Source of the DNA: Shewanella sairae
GTDB taxonomy: Bacteria; Pseudomonadota; Gammaproteobacteria; Enterobacterales; Shewanellaceae
Direction of reading: 5' to 3'
Assembly: GCF_023283535.1 (NCBI RefSeq)
Contig: NZ_JAKILT010000021.1
Location: 1 to 64,000, forward strand
DNA length: 64,000 nt
Position 1 is the first letter of the stretch, and each line of letters opens with the position of its first letter. The position numbers were made by a program, and so were the translations under genes. A model generated the notes under the pieces. The model searched no databases. It was not told the DNA's origin and worked only from the letters and a program-made list of their open reading frames with translations. Positions 38,344 to 49,459 of the stretch are shown here, piece after piece.

Positions 38344-38709
38344 ATGAATAAAACTAGAATACTGGTTGTAGATGATGATCCTTTTTGCTCAAGCCTTTTG
38401 CTGTCAATATTAGGTGATGAATACCAAGTCACAACCGTAAACTCTGGGTTTGATGTTGTCGATATTACCAGTGTACAAAGCCCTGATTTTATATTTTTAG
38501 ATATTATGATGCCGGGCAAAAACGGCTATCAAGTATTGAAAGATTTAAAAGACGATCCATCGACACAAGCTATTCCAGTGATCATTGTCAGTGCCCTCTC
38601 AGAAGAGTCTGATGAGAATTTAGCATTAAGGCTAGGCGCCAATGGCTATATATCCAAACCTATTAGCCCTACAGAAGTGTTTGTCATGTTAAAAAAACAT
38701 CTGCAATAG
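38344..38709 (+). CDS. Stand-alone response regulator (receiver domain only)
   Basis: A 121-residue CheY-like protein with no output domain. The acidic pocket (Asp10-Asp12 in VVDDDP), phosphosite Asp53 (FLDIMMPG), Ser83 in place of the usual Ser/Thr (VSAL) and Lys105 (SKPI) are all present, so it should be phosphorylatable. GGGGA lies upstream of the ATG. It is divergent from the hybrid kinase 700 bp away, a plausible phosphodonor. Relay to another protein or binding of a target is expected; the target is unknown. Confidence 0.92.
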   Translation: MNKTRILVVDDDPFCSSLLLSILGDEYQVTTVNSGFDVVDITSVQSPDFIFLDIMMPGKNGYQVLKDLKDDPSTQAIPVIIVSALSEESDENLALRLGANGYISKPISPTEVFVMLKKHLQ

Positions 38710-38776
38710 TCAAACAATCACCACTCATAAGTTGGTGGTGCTATGATGATGTTATTCGTTAGTACTGTGTACCTGA

Positions 38777-38995
38777 TTAATGGTGAATACCGCTAGCAAA
38801 AAAATAATTGTCGCAAGATTGGCAGTGTAACTTTATCGGCCAGGGCTGGATCCCCACTAATGTCAGTATGGTGAGCCCCACTGGATAACCAACAATGTTG
38901 GGCAAAAAGCGAAATATCACTGTCACTTTTTCACTATTACGATGCTTACATTGGCAACAAAGATGTTGCTCCATCTGTTTACGTAAAGACACCAT
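38777..38995 (-). CDS. Small LITAF-like protein with paired CxxC motifs around a hydrophobic segment
   Basis: A 72-residue protein with GGAG 6 bp upstream of its ATG. The first motif is C13-x2-C16 (CCQC), then a hydrophobic stretch about 31-50 (IVGYPVGLTILTLVGI), then HxCxxC with His57, Cys58 and Cys61. This is the layout of LITAF-type zinc-ribbon domains, which sit on a membrane through the hydrophobic insert. LITAF-like domains are best known in eukaryotes. Assignment is by pattern only. It may be co-transcribed with the small gene at 39064-39396, 68 bp upstream. Confidence 0.6.
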   Translation of the reverse strand: MVSLRKQMEQHLCCQCKHRNSEKVTVIFRFLPNIVGYPVGLTILTLVGIQPWPIKLHCQSCDNYFFASGIHH

Positions 38996-39063
38996 CCTTT
39001 GCTCCGTTATTTACTCTGTTGTAATTCACTATTTTAAGTCCCTGCATGTGCTATCAGCGAAGA

Positions 39064-39396
39064 TCACCCCATCATTAATGATAAAAACAAGGCTAGCCCC
39101 TTAATACTGCTCAAACTAAAGGTCACAAGCCCCGTATATTTCAACTTTGGAAACAGCGATTTACAGATAATGCGTTTGTCTTGATATATACCTATACTAT
39201 TAACCGGAAACAGCAATGCTTTAACCTGATAGCGTTCTTCTGCAAGGGTAATAGTGTAACTTTTATAGGGTTGCCACAAAAACTTTTCCAGTATGACTCG
39301 CTCCCCCTCTAGCACCTTAAGTTTACCCGATAAGCCACTATAGTTGACAGTTATTGAATGGCCATCAAACTCTAACCGTTTCTTATTTTTAAACAT
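39064..39396 (-). CDS. Small orphan protein with a C-terminal hydrophobic segment
   Basis: A 110-residue protein that I do not recognise. The N-terminal half (LEFDGHSITVNYSGLSGKLKV) looks like beta strands with a basic first ten residues. The C-terminal 25 residues (about 86-110) are hydrophobic and could anchor it in a membrane. AGGA lies 10 bp before the ATG. It is encoded upstream of the LITAF-like gene on the same strand, so a two-gene unit is possible. Confidence 0.5.
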   Translation of the reverse strand: MFKNKKRLEFDGHSITVNYSGLSGKLKVLEGERVILEKFLWQPYKSYTITLAEERYQVKALLFPVNSIGIYQDKRIICKSLFPKLKYTGLVTFSLSSIKGLALFLSLMMG

Positions 39397-39631
39397 TTCA
39401 CTGCATTCCTGCTGCTCTACCCAAGATAAAGCAAGTGCTTTACTGGTACCTGTATATCTGAATTAGTACATTTGAGTAGTAATGTGTTTGAAGCGGGTAC
39501 TAATTAACACGTTTAGACTATAGCTTTTAAAAACCAAAGCAATCGCAAATAATTCATCTATAAGCTTACTGCAGATCACTTATTAGCATAAGCTCCCTGC
39601 TCTACTACAGTTATAAAGCGAATAGACCACA

Positions 39632-40867
39632 CTACCAGCCACTTTCCCAGTCTTTCCATACAGGATTCAATCCGCGTTCAAGCATGGCTTTAGCCACAAG
39701 TTGCGGTGAACGCTCATCGCTTATCTCAAATTGATCCAGTTCAGTATTAGGCTCGACATAACCACCGGGCTGAGTTGAGCTCCCTGCACTCACATTGGTC
39801 ACACCCAGTGCAAACAAGTTGTTTCTAAGCTCAGGAGTTTCACGAGTTGATAAGCTAATCTCAAGCTGTTGATTAAACAACCTAAAGGCGCAGATCATCT
39901 GCACTAAGCCCTTATCGGTAAGTTCTACTTTGGGGGCAACGCCACCGGTGCAAGGTCTTAATCTTGGTAAAGAAATACTGTAACGACTGCGCCAATAGGT
40001 TTTCTCAAGGTAATCTAAATGATGCCCCATTAATAGCGCGTCAAGCCGCCAATCATCTAAACCGAGTAACACCCCTAAACCAATTTTATCAACACCGGCT
40101 CGCGCCACTCTATCGGGTGATTCAAGTCGATAAGCAAAGTCGCTCTTCTTACCCCGAGTATGATGCTCCGCATAAGTCACAGGGTTATAGGTTTCTTGAT
40201 ATAGCATCACCGCATCAAGCCCTTCTGTAACCAACTCCCGGTAGTCTTGCTCTTCTAGCGGCTGCACTTCCATAGCCACGTAGCTAAAATGCTGACGCAC
40301 CACAGGCAACATTTGCTTAAAGTATGGCACGCCAACTTTAGTTTCATGCTCACCGGACACCAGTAAGATAGAGTCATAGCCCATGGCTTTTATCGGACGG
40401 ATCTCATCAGTGATCTCTGCTTTAGAAAGGGTTTTACGCTTTATCTTATTGCTCATGGTAAAGCCGCAATAATCACATTCGTTAGCACAAAGATTGGATA
40501 GATACAGCGGAATATACATGCCAATGCTAGCACCAAAGCGCTGACGAGTGAGCGCCACCGCTTGCTGCGCCATCTGTTCAAGATACGGCTCAGCGGCAGG
40601 TGATAACAATGCCAGTAAGCTATCGAGGTTAGCCGCAGGATTTTGCAATGCACGCTCAACATCGCAAGCTGTTTGCGAGTAAAGCTTAAGCGTTAAATCA
40701 GCACGAGACAGCTTTTTAAACACATCCACAAAGCTTGTTTGTTGATGGCTAGTTTGTGAGTAGCTGATTTGTGAGTCGCTGGTTTGCGGACGACTCGTTT
40801 CTGCGTTGCTCGAGTGCCGCTCATCACTTGGGTGATTAAATGCCGCTTGCTGCGTTAAATTAGTCAT
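39632..40867 (-). CDS. thiH: 2-iminoacetate synthase ThiH
   Basis: A 411-residue radical-SAM enzyme that splits tyrosine to 2-iminoacetate for thiazole synthesis. The radical-SAM cluster CANECDYC (C-x3-C-x2-C, about 131-138) lies within [20 protein letters not shown]. It ends [11 protein letters not shown] as in E. coli ThiH. It is about 34 residues longer because of an N-terminal extension rich in Ser, Thr and Gln (SQTSHQQTS). The start overlaps thiG by 8 bp. It is last in the thi operon. Confidence 0.97.
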   Translation of the reverse strand: MTNLTQQAAFNHPSDERHSSNAETSRPQTSDSQISYSQTSHQQTSFVDVFKKLSRADLTLKLYSQTACDVERALQNPAANLDSLLALLSPAAEPYLEQMAQQAVALTRQRFGASIGMYIPLYLSNLCANECDYCGFTMSNKIKRKTLSKAEITDEIRPIKAMGYDSILLVSGEHETKVGVPYFKQMLPVVRQHFSYVAMEVQPLEEQDYRELVTEGLDAVMLYQETYNPVTYAEHHTRGKKSDFAYRLESPDRVARAGVDKIGLGVLLGLDDWRLDALLMGHHLDYLEKTYWRSRYSISLPRLRPCTGGVAPKVELTDKGLVQMICAFRLFNQQLEISLSTRETPELRNNLFALGVTNVSAGSSTQPGGYVEPNTELDQFEISDERSPQLVAKAMLERGLNPVWKDWESGW

Positions 40868-41624
40868 TTAAAAAACCTGTTAATGGGCTCGTATGCTGCG
40901 CTTGCTGACTCACGGCTCCTAAACCAGCAAGGTATGCCTGCCTCCCCGTATCAACGGCTTGTGCAAAACAGCGCCCCATAGTCACAGGCTCAGCACTGCT
41001 AGCAATGGCGGTATTAACGAGCACAGCATCAGCGCCGAGCTCCATAGCATGAGTCGCTTGTGAAGGCGCGCCAATTCCTGCATCAACAATGACAGGTACA
41101 TTTGCCTGCTCGATGATGATTTTTAAAAAGGTTTCTGTCGCCAAGCCCTGATTGGAGCCAATTGGGCTACCTAATGGCATGACTGCGGCGCAGCCGACTT
41201 CTTCAAGTCTACGGCACAATACCGGATCGGCGTGCACATAGGGCAATACCGTAAAACCTTGTTCACATAAGATCTTGGCCGCCGCTAACGTCTCGATAGG
41301 ATCTGGCATCAGGTACTTAGGGTCTGGGTGTATTTCTAGTTTCACCCAATCAGTCCCGAGCATTTCACGAGCCAAGTGCGCAGCAAAAACGGCTTCTTTT
41401 ACGTTACGCGCGCCGGCAGTGTTAGGCAGTAATTTAACGCCACTATCACGTAGGGGCTGCAATATGTTGTCACTACCGGTATTAAGATCAAGCCTTTTTA
41501 CCGCTAGAGTGACTAGCTGTGATTTTGACGCCGCTATTGCCGCTAGCATGGTCTGCGGCGCGGCGAACTTACCTGTTCCGGTAAACAGTCTTGATTCAAA
41601 TTGATAATCGCCAATTTTTAGCAT
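40860..41624 (-). CDS. thiG: Thiazole synthase ThiG
   Basis: A 254-residue TIM-barrel enzyme that forms thiazole phosphate from deoxyxylulose phosphate, 2-iminoacetate and ThiS thiocarboxylate. The lysine in [16 protein letters not shown] is the likely Schiff-base residue. [18 protein letters not shown] and AVLVNTAIA form the phosphate-binding end of the barrel. Length is typical. It sits between thiS and thiH with a 1-bp gap and an 8-bp overlap. Confidence 0.97.
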   Translation of the reverse strand: MLKIGDYQFESRLFTGTGKFAAPQTMLAAIAASKSQLVTLAVKRLDLNTGSDNILQPLRDSGVKLLPNTAGARNVKEAVFAAHLAREMLGTDWVKLEIHPDPKYLMPDPIETLAAAKILCEQGFTVLPYVHADPVLCRRLEEVGCAAVMPLGSPIGSNQGLATETFLKIIIEQANVPVIVDAGIGAPSQATHAMELGADAVLVNTAIASSAEPVTMGRCFAQAVDTGRQAYLAGLGAVSQQAQHTSPLTGFLND

Positions 41625-41625
41625 G

Positions 41626-41859
41626 TTAACCTCCTGCTACCACAGAAAAAATCTCAAACTTATCACCCGTGAGGCAAGGTTCTGCCTGCCAACGAGCACG
41701 AGGCAATACTTCACTGTTAATCGCAACGGCGATCGCGCTAATATCCACGCCTCGCAGTTCTGTATACCTTTCAAGCACACTTTGCACAGTGGAATCAGCC
41801 GCTATCAGCTTACTTTCATCATTGATACTCACTGCAATGAAGTCTTTACCTTTATACAT
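41626..41859 (-). CDS. thiS: Sulfur carrier protein ThiS
   Basis: A 77-residue ubiquitin-like protein ending in the essential Gly-Gly, which ThiF adenylates and converts to a thiocarboxylate. It has [25 protein letters not shown] at the C-terminus. It is slightly longer than E. coli ThiS (66) owing to a short N-terminal addition. The start overlaps the end of thiF by 8 bp. Confidence 0.96.
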   Translation of the reverse strand: MYKGKDFIAVSINDESKLIAADSTVQSVLERYTELRGVDISAIAVAINSEVLPRARWQAEPCLTGDKFEIFSVVAGG

Positions 41860-42649
41860 AATGTTTCTCCGTAAACGGATCGGGTGCTACTTGCTGTTGA
41901 CGACAAATCTTACACTCAGGATTACGGGGTAAACGGGCTTCTCGCCAGCTAAACTGATTACCATCAAAACGATACAGTTTACCGATCAGTGCTTTATTAC
42001 CCATTATCAATTGCAAAGCCATCAAGGCCTGCATCGATGCCAAAGTACCGACCATAGGTCCCAATACCCCCACTGTTTGACAGCTCTGATTAACTCGCAT
42101 GTCAGCTGGAAACAAACAGTGATAACAGCCTGATTGTGGACTTACATGTTGATCAATACTGAGTAATTGTCCTTGGAAGTGGGCAGCAGATGCTGACACT
42201 AGACCAATTTGCTGCTTAATCGCTAACTGATTAATAAAATGCCTAGTCGCGAAGTTATCACTGCAATCGAGCAACAAATCAATCTCAGCACTATTTAGCA
42301 CTGACTCAGCATTGTTGTGGTTTAAATGTTCAGTTACAGCGGAAACGCCCGTTTGCTTATAAGCTCGGCGGAGTTTTGTTTTAGCCACTAAGGCTTTATA
42401 TAGACCTAAGTCACTATCATCAAACAACAGCTGGCGTGGTAAATTGGACACTTCCACCGTATCACCGTCCACCAGTGTTAGATGACCAATACCTGCAGCC
42501 GCAAGGTATTGCGCTACGAGATGACCTAGGCCGCCAATGCCAATAATGACGACCTTTGCATCAGCAAAGGTTTGCTGACCCGCCTCACCAACTTCAGGCA
42601 ATAAGATTTGCCGTGAGTAACGGATAAACTCTTTATCAGTTAGTGGCAT
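41852..42649 (-). CDS. thiF: ThiS adenylyltransferase ThiF
   Basis: A 265-residue E1-like enzyme that activates the ThiS C-terminus. The ATP-binding motif is GIGGLGHLVAQYLAAAGIG (about 33-51), with LVDGDTVEVSNLPRQLLF after it. Zinc-binding cysteine pairs (CYHC and CKIC) are present. I chose the ATG at 42649 rather than the GTG at 42664 because GGGAG lies 8 bp before the ATG. It follows thiDE directly. Confidence 0.96.
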   Translation of the reverse strand: MPLTDKEFIRYSRQILLPEVGEAGQQTFADAKVVIIGIGGLGHLVAQYLAAAGIGHLTLVDGDTVEVSNLPRQLLFDDSDLGLYKALVAKTKLRRAYKQTGVSAVTEHLNHNNAESVLNSAEIDLLLDCSDNFATRHFINQLAIKQQIGLVSASAAHFQGQLLSIDQHVSPQSGCYHCLFPADMRVNQSCQTVGVLGPMVGTLASMQALMALQLIMGNKALIGKLYRFDGNQFSWREARLPRNPECKICRQQQVAPDPFTEKHYV

Positions 42650-42651
42650 CT

Positions 42652-44232
42652 CTACAACTCCCACCAGGTTTGCTGCAACGCAGTAAAGGCGGCAGCGGGA
42701 TCATCAGCCTCAGTGACGGCACGCACCACGGCAACGTCATCCACGCCCGTTGCTTTAAGGCTATTGACACATGCAGCATCAATACCGCCTATCGCGACTA
42801 TCGGTAGCTCCCCTTTCATTAACGACACATAGCGGGCTAATTTATTCAGTCCCTGTGGCTTTGAAGGCATAACCTTAGTGGTTGTCGGAAAAATATGACC
42901 GAACGCGATATAAGAAGGCTTATGTTGTTTAGCCAGCAATATTTCAAAATAGCTATGGCTAGATAGCCCAAGCGCCAGCTTGGCAGCGCGCAGCTGTTCT
43001 AGGTTGCTAGCAATAAGGTCTTCTTGTCCTAAATGCACCCCATAAGCTTGATGTTTAATCGCCAATTGCCAATGATCATTGATAAATACTCGCGCCTTGT
43101 AATCACGGCCAAGTGAAATAGCCTGAATAATGCTGCGCTCAAGCGTTACATCAGTAGGATCTTTTACCCTTAACTGGATTGTTTTAGCACCCGCTTTAAG
43201 TAAGGTTTCGAGCATTTCAACATCTGCAACCACAGGGTAAAGCCCCAAGGACTCTTCAATCTGCTTGAAACTGGCTTGCTCATGCCTATAAGTTTTAAGC
43301 GGCATAGGCTCTATTTCGTTGGTCGTCACAAGCTTGATGTATGGAAAATCAACTAACTCCTTCGGCCAAGCCGTTCTTGCCAAGCAGCCGGGGCCTTGAC
43401 CTATCTGATAGCTGGCCTTAAGCCCCGAATTTACATAAGCCTTAGCCACAACCACCGCATCATTAAGCACAAAGCCATGAGCCATTACCGCTGCGATAGC
43501 AGACGATAATGTGCAGCCTGTACCATGATTATTATTTGTATCAATTCGATTACTCGATAGCCAAAATCTCTGCCACTGGTGCTTATCAGAGATCCCATCA
43601 ACATCGGTGCATACCAGTAAATCGTTAGCTTGCTGCTGACACCAAGCAGGCCCATTATCACCGCCTTTTGCTAACACTGAAGTATTTAAGGTTTCAGATA
43701 GCTTTTGGGCAGCAGCAATACATGCATCAACACTTGTAAGCTCAGTGGCTGCAAGCACAGCCAATTCACTCACATTCGGCGTGATTAAGGTTAATAACCC
43801 TTTAAACGGCGTAAAGTCTAAGCCGCCACCATTTGCTAGGGCATCACCGCAAGTAGCCACCATCACAGGATCGAGAATCACAGGCACGTTTTTGCCTGAT
43901 TGCAACCAACAAGCTTGCTGCTCTGTTAACCATTTAGCTAGCAGCTCTATTTGAGCCTGATCGGCCAGCAAGCCTATTTTTATCGCCGCTGGCGGTAAAT
44001 CACTCGCTAAAGTATCAAGCTGAGACTGCAACATTTTGCTTGATACAGACTCAACCAACGCCACAGTAACCGAGCTTTGCGCGGTTACTGCGGTGATCAC
44101 ACTGCAAGCGTGGGCCTCAAGATCTGACATGGTTGCCAGATCAGCTTGAATACCCGCACCACCGCCACTATCTGAGCCCGCTATAGTCCATACAATAGGA
44201 CGATTCACAGATAACGCATCTGGATTTGCCAT
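42652..44232 (-). CDS. thiDE: Bifunctional HMP(-P) kinase / thiamine-phosphate synthase (ThiD-ThiE fusion)
   Basis: A 526-residue fusion. The N-terminal ThiD part (about 1-280) has the kinase start TIAGSDSGGGAGIQADL and the anion-hole region NNHGTGCTLSSAIAA, and phosphorylates hydroxymethylpyrimidine. The C-terminal ThiE part (about 310-526) has IQLRVKDPTD, FINDHWQLA, VHLGQEDL and VAIGGIDAACV, and joins the pyrimidine and thiazole halves. A 30-residue linker separates them. The second domain lets the pathway run from HMP to thiamine phosphate in one polypeptide. It starts 2 bp after thiC ends. Confidence 0.97.
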   Translation of the reverse strand: MANPDALSVNRPIVWTIAGSDSGGGAGIQADLATMSDLEAHACSVITAVTAQSSVTVALVESVSSKMLQSQLDTLASDLPPAAIKIGLLADQAQIELLAKWLTEQQACWLQSGKNVPVILDPVMVATCGDALANGGGLDFTPFKGLLTLITPNVSELAVLAATELTSVDACIAAAQKLSETLNTSVLAKGGDNGPAWCQQQANDLLVCTDVDGISDKHQWQRFWLSSNRIDTNNNHGTGCTLSSAIAAVMAHGFVLNDAVVVAKAYVNSGLKASYQIGQGPGCLARTAWPKELVDFPYIKLVTTNEIEPMPLKTYRHEQASFKQIEESLGLYPVVADVEMLETLLKAGAKTIQLRVKDPTDVTLERSIIQAISLGRDYKARVFINDHWQLAIKHQAYGVHLGQEDLIASNLEQLRAAKLALGLSSHSYFEILLAKQHKPSYIAFGHIFPTTTKVMPSKPQGLNKLARYVSLMKGELPIVAIGGIDAACVNSLKATGVDDVAVVRAVTEADDPAAAFTALQQTWWEL

Positions 44233-44234
44233 GA

Positions 44235-46654
<2,420 letters not shown>

Positions 46655-47740
46655 TTATTTCCCCAGCATACGCTTTTCTAGTCGAGCAGCGATAGCCTCA
46701 TTAATTGCTTTTTTAACCTTGTCTCCACCACAATTGAAAGGGTAACCGATAGTCTCGGCATAAGGGTTAATTTGGTCGCCAATTTTAACGATGCGATAGC
46801 AAGTATCGCCTTTTCTAACGATGCGATTAGGATCCAGTACATGATCGGTGGTGACCACCTTACTGTACTTATCTATCTCCGGAAAAATGAGTTCCTGCAT
46901 TTCGCCATCCATCTCACTTAACGAGCGTTTTTGGCTATAGTTAGCCGCGCTACTTACGACCAGTTCATCAAGTTTATTCGCCCGCTGTTTCGCAAGGTAA
47001 GATTGGGTAAAGCGCTTTGCTGAAGTACCTTTGGATGTATTAGCACTCGGGGTCGATAATGCAGTTGTCACTTTAGCTTTATCATCAATTTCCTGTGATA
47101 AGTCAGTTTTGGGCGCAGACTTAATTTGTTTACTAGGCTCTTGAACTTCTGTGTGCTTAATCCTTGCCGTATCCTGATTATTAACAGCGAGCTTATCATC
47201 AGGCTTATCCTTTAATGGCGTTGCTGCACTTGGCTTACTCTCTAATCGGCTCTCTAACAAAGGCTCAGCTTTTGGCGCTTGGTATAAGTAAGATTGGATT
47301 GTAGTCTCGGCCAGTTTATTAACGGTTACAGTAGGTCTAACCCAAAAGTAGTTGACCGCAACAATGACAGCAACATGCACTAAAAGCACGCTAATAATCA
47401 GCACTGAAAATGGTGATAATCGAGATCTTGCTATATACGATTTAGATAACACATTGGTTGCGGTATTATCTCGCATTATTGGTGTAACAGGGTTTTGTAA
47501 TATAACGCTATTGTTAACTGAGGAACGACCGTGGCGGCTATCCTCAGTCTGTCTATCGATGTTTAGAGGCTGAATAAAATAAGCGCTGGGTTCTAGAACA
47601 CCTTCAGCGCCATAAAATACCGTTATCAACCTATCATCTAAGCAAGTATCAGTCGCTGAGTATGCCGTAAAATGTCTTTTGTCATCGACGCTAGCGTCAA
47701 CCTTAGCATTGAAATCCTTTTTGACGGTTATTTGCTTCAT
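46655..47740 (-). CDS. Single-pass membrane orphan with TonB-like topology
   Basis: A 361-residue protein that I do not recognise. The N-terminal 110 residues are polar and probably cytoplasmic, a single helix spans about 111-131, and a 170-residue Lys/Ser/Pro-rich linker leads to a compact C-terminal domain (about 285-361). The domain has a cysteine pair (RKGDTCYRIVKI and PFNCGGDKV) and ends in a basic helix. This arrangement resembles TonB, except that the cytoplasmic part is much larger and no TonB C-terminal motif is seen. The start is uncertain: an ATG at residue 89 is possible. It is divergent from trhA. Confidence 0.6.
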   Translation of the reverse strand: MKQITVKKDFNAKVDASVDDKRHFTAYSATDTCLDDRLITVFYGAEGVLEPSAYFIQPLNIDRQTEDSRHGRSSVNNSVILQNPVTPIMRDNTATNVLSKSYIARSRLSPFSVLIISVLLVHVAVIVAVNYFWVRPTVTVNKLAETTIQSYLYQAPKAEPLLESRLESKPSAATPLKDKPDDKLAVNNQDTARIKHTEVQEPSKQIKSAPKTDLSQEIDDKAKVTTALSTPSANTSKGTSAKRFTQSYLAKQRANKLDELVVSSAANYSQKRSLSEMDGEMQELIFPEIDKYSKVVTTDHVLDPNRIVRKGDTCYRIVKIGDQINPYAETIGYPFNCGGDKVKKAINEAIAARLEKRMLGK

Positions 47741-47985
47741 GCAGTTAACTTGATCCTATTTGAACTATTATCCCTATTCAGCTGTAATTTAGAGCAAGCT
47801 TAATGAAATTAGTTCAACATTGATTCTACCGACTAAAGCCAACACAAAATGACTAAAAGTCGCCAATAATAACAGCATTAACACCAACCAATTTAAGCGT
47901 ACACGTGTTAGCTAAACCTGTGGCTTTTCAATTCAAAACTGTTACACTGAGCCTAATTGTGGTCAAACCAGAAGTCTTTTATACG

Positions 47986-48681
47986 ATGGCAGTAGAACAA
48001 GCGACAGTTTCAGACAATCAAGCACCTCCACCAGCAGATAAAAAAGTTACAGAAGCAAATTACTGTGCCAAAGAAGAACTGGCTAACAGTATTAGTCATG
48101 GACTCGGTGTCATTCTCGGTATTGTTGGACTTATCCTTTGCTTACTAGAAGGTTATGACCACTTAAGCTTTATCCAGTTAACAGGCGTTGTTGTTTACTG
48201 CGCCAGCATCATTTTACTTTTCTTATGCTCAACGCTTTACCACAGTGCTACCTCACCGCTTTTAAAACATAAGCTTAAAATTGCCGACCACTGCGCCATC
48301 TACCTGTTAATAGCGGGTACCTATACGCCATTAATGCTGATCACCTTAACCAGTAGCGATGCCGATTGGGTATTAATGGCCATTTGGTCACTCGCCATAG
48401 GCGGGATTTTATTTAAAACCCTATTTATTGGTCGCTTTAAAGCCTTCAGCTTAATCCTGTATCTCGTTATGGGCTGGCTATGCGTTACTGTGATGCAAGA
48501 TCTCATCGCCAATATGTCTGACTTAGGCTTTAACTTACTGATAAGTGGTGGACTATTTTACAGTTTAGGCGTGATTTTCTACGTAGCAAAAAAGATCCCA
48601 TTTAATCACGCGATTTGGCATCTGTTTGTTCTAGGTGGTGCGGTATCTCATTTCTTATGCATCTATTTGACTGTAATTTAA
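47986..48681 (+). CDS. trhA: TrhA/hemolysin III family membrane protein
   Basis: A 231-residue protein of the CREST superfamily with seven membrane helices. The metal-ligand motifs of the family are present: ELANSISHGLGVIL, STLYHSAT, IADHCAIYLLIAGTYTP and AIWHLFVLGGAVSHF. E. coli TrhA (YqfA) has been linked to membrane energetics control; haemolytic activity is not certain. I chose the ATG at 47986. An upstream GTG at 47905 would add 27 residues before the conserved part. Confidence 0.88.
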   Translation: MAVEQATVSDNQAPPPADKKVTEANYCAKEELANSISHGLGVILGIVGLILCLLEGYDHLSFIQLTGVVVYCASIILLFLCSTLYHSATSPLLKHKLKIADHCAIYLLIAGTYTPLMLITLTSSDADWVLMAIWSLAIGGILFKTLFIGRFKAFSLILYLVMGWLCVTVMQDLIANMSDLGFNLLISGGLFYSLGVIFYVAKKIPFNHAIWHLFVLGGAVSHFLCIYLTVI

Positions 48682-48720
48682 CTCACTGATATTGCAGTTA
48701 TCTCGACCCGTTCGATACTA

Positions 48721-48743
48721 AAAAGGCGCGTACTGCGCCTTTT
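48721..48743. terminator. Bidirectional terminator between trhA and the DTW gene
   Basis: Nine-base stem AAAAGGCGC/GCGCCTTTT with loop GTACT lies between two convergent genes. Confidence 0.9.
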
Positions 48744-48747
48744 AAAA

Positions 48748-49284
48748 TTATTCATCTACTGATAACTTGCAAAAATCAATAAACTGTTCGGTCAACAAGT
48801 TAGCTTCACTTAGCATATCTGCCCGTTTAAATAACTCAATAATGCATTCTAAAGTGCACAAACCACCTTCAACCTGATTACGCCTTAAATTAAACTGAGA
48901 GCTTGGCGTATTATCAAGTGAAAAAGTTCGCGCCGTCTTAAGATAAGGGCTTTGACGCAACATTTTGCGCGCCTCTTGCCAGGTCGCATCTAAAATCACT
49001 AACGTAGTTGGTAATACCGCAGGGCTAATATTACGATTATCAGCAGATCCTTCTTCATCGGCGGTTTCATCACTGTCAACATTGCTTTTGAGCATCGCTT
49101 TCCCGTCACTTGGGAACAATAATGCCGTTTGCGGTTCAGCTAATTTATCCAGTAGCTTTTGCGATGGTGAAACCCGTGACCACATGATGCGTTCACAATG
49201 TTCAGGCAAACAGTTAAGTGCAATAGTACCGGTATTCGTTTGCCGAGTAGCTTCGCGTTCATGGGTGAGCAATATGACGTGCAA
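48748..49284 (-). CDS. DTW-domain tRNA-uridine aminocarboxypropyltransferase-like protein
   Basis: A 178-residue protein with the DTW family signature LVILDATWQEARKMLRQSPYL (DATW near 111). Related enzymes (TapT/YfiP, TuaA) transfer the aminocarboxypropyl group of SAM to a uridine in tRNA (acp3U). This protein starts at a TTG (49284) and lacks the N-terminal cysteine-rich segment of E. coli TapT. The reading frame stays open for about 15 further codons upstream but has no ATG, so it is a short version of the family. The position is alone, convergent with trhA. Confidence 0.85.
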   Translation of the reverse strand: MHVILLTHEREATRQTNTGTIALNCLPEHCERIMWSRVSPSQKLLDKLAEPQTALLFPSDGKAMLKSNVDSDETADEEGSADNRNISPAVLPTTLVILDATWQEARKMLRQSPYLKTARTFSLDNTPSSQFNLRRNQVEGGLCTLECIIELFKRADMLSEANLLTEQFIDFCKLSVDE

Positions 49285-49459
49285 TAGAAAGACTCTTTTG
49301 GTATTTAGCGTAAAACATTGAAAGCCAGATTATAACCTTATATCCGCTCATATAAGAAGTTGAGCAGCTTAAAAGGCTTCTTGGTCAATTCATTCAAAAG
49401 GATAAATACAATCATCATTATTCCTCTATAAACGCCCAGATAAGCGACTAAAATATACT

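Noticed and set aside
38710..38776. Hairpin CACCA/TGGTG after the receiver gene
   Set aside because: The stem is only about 5 bp and there is no T-run.
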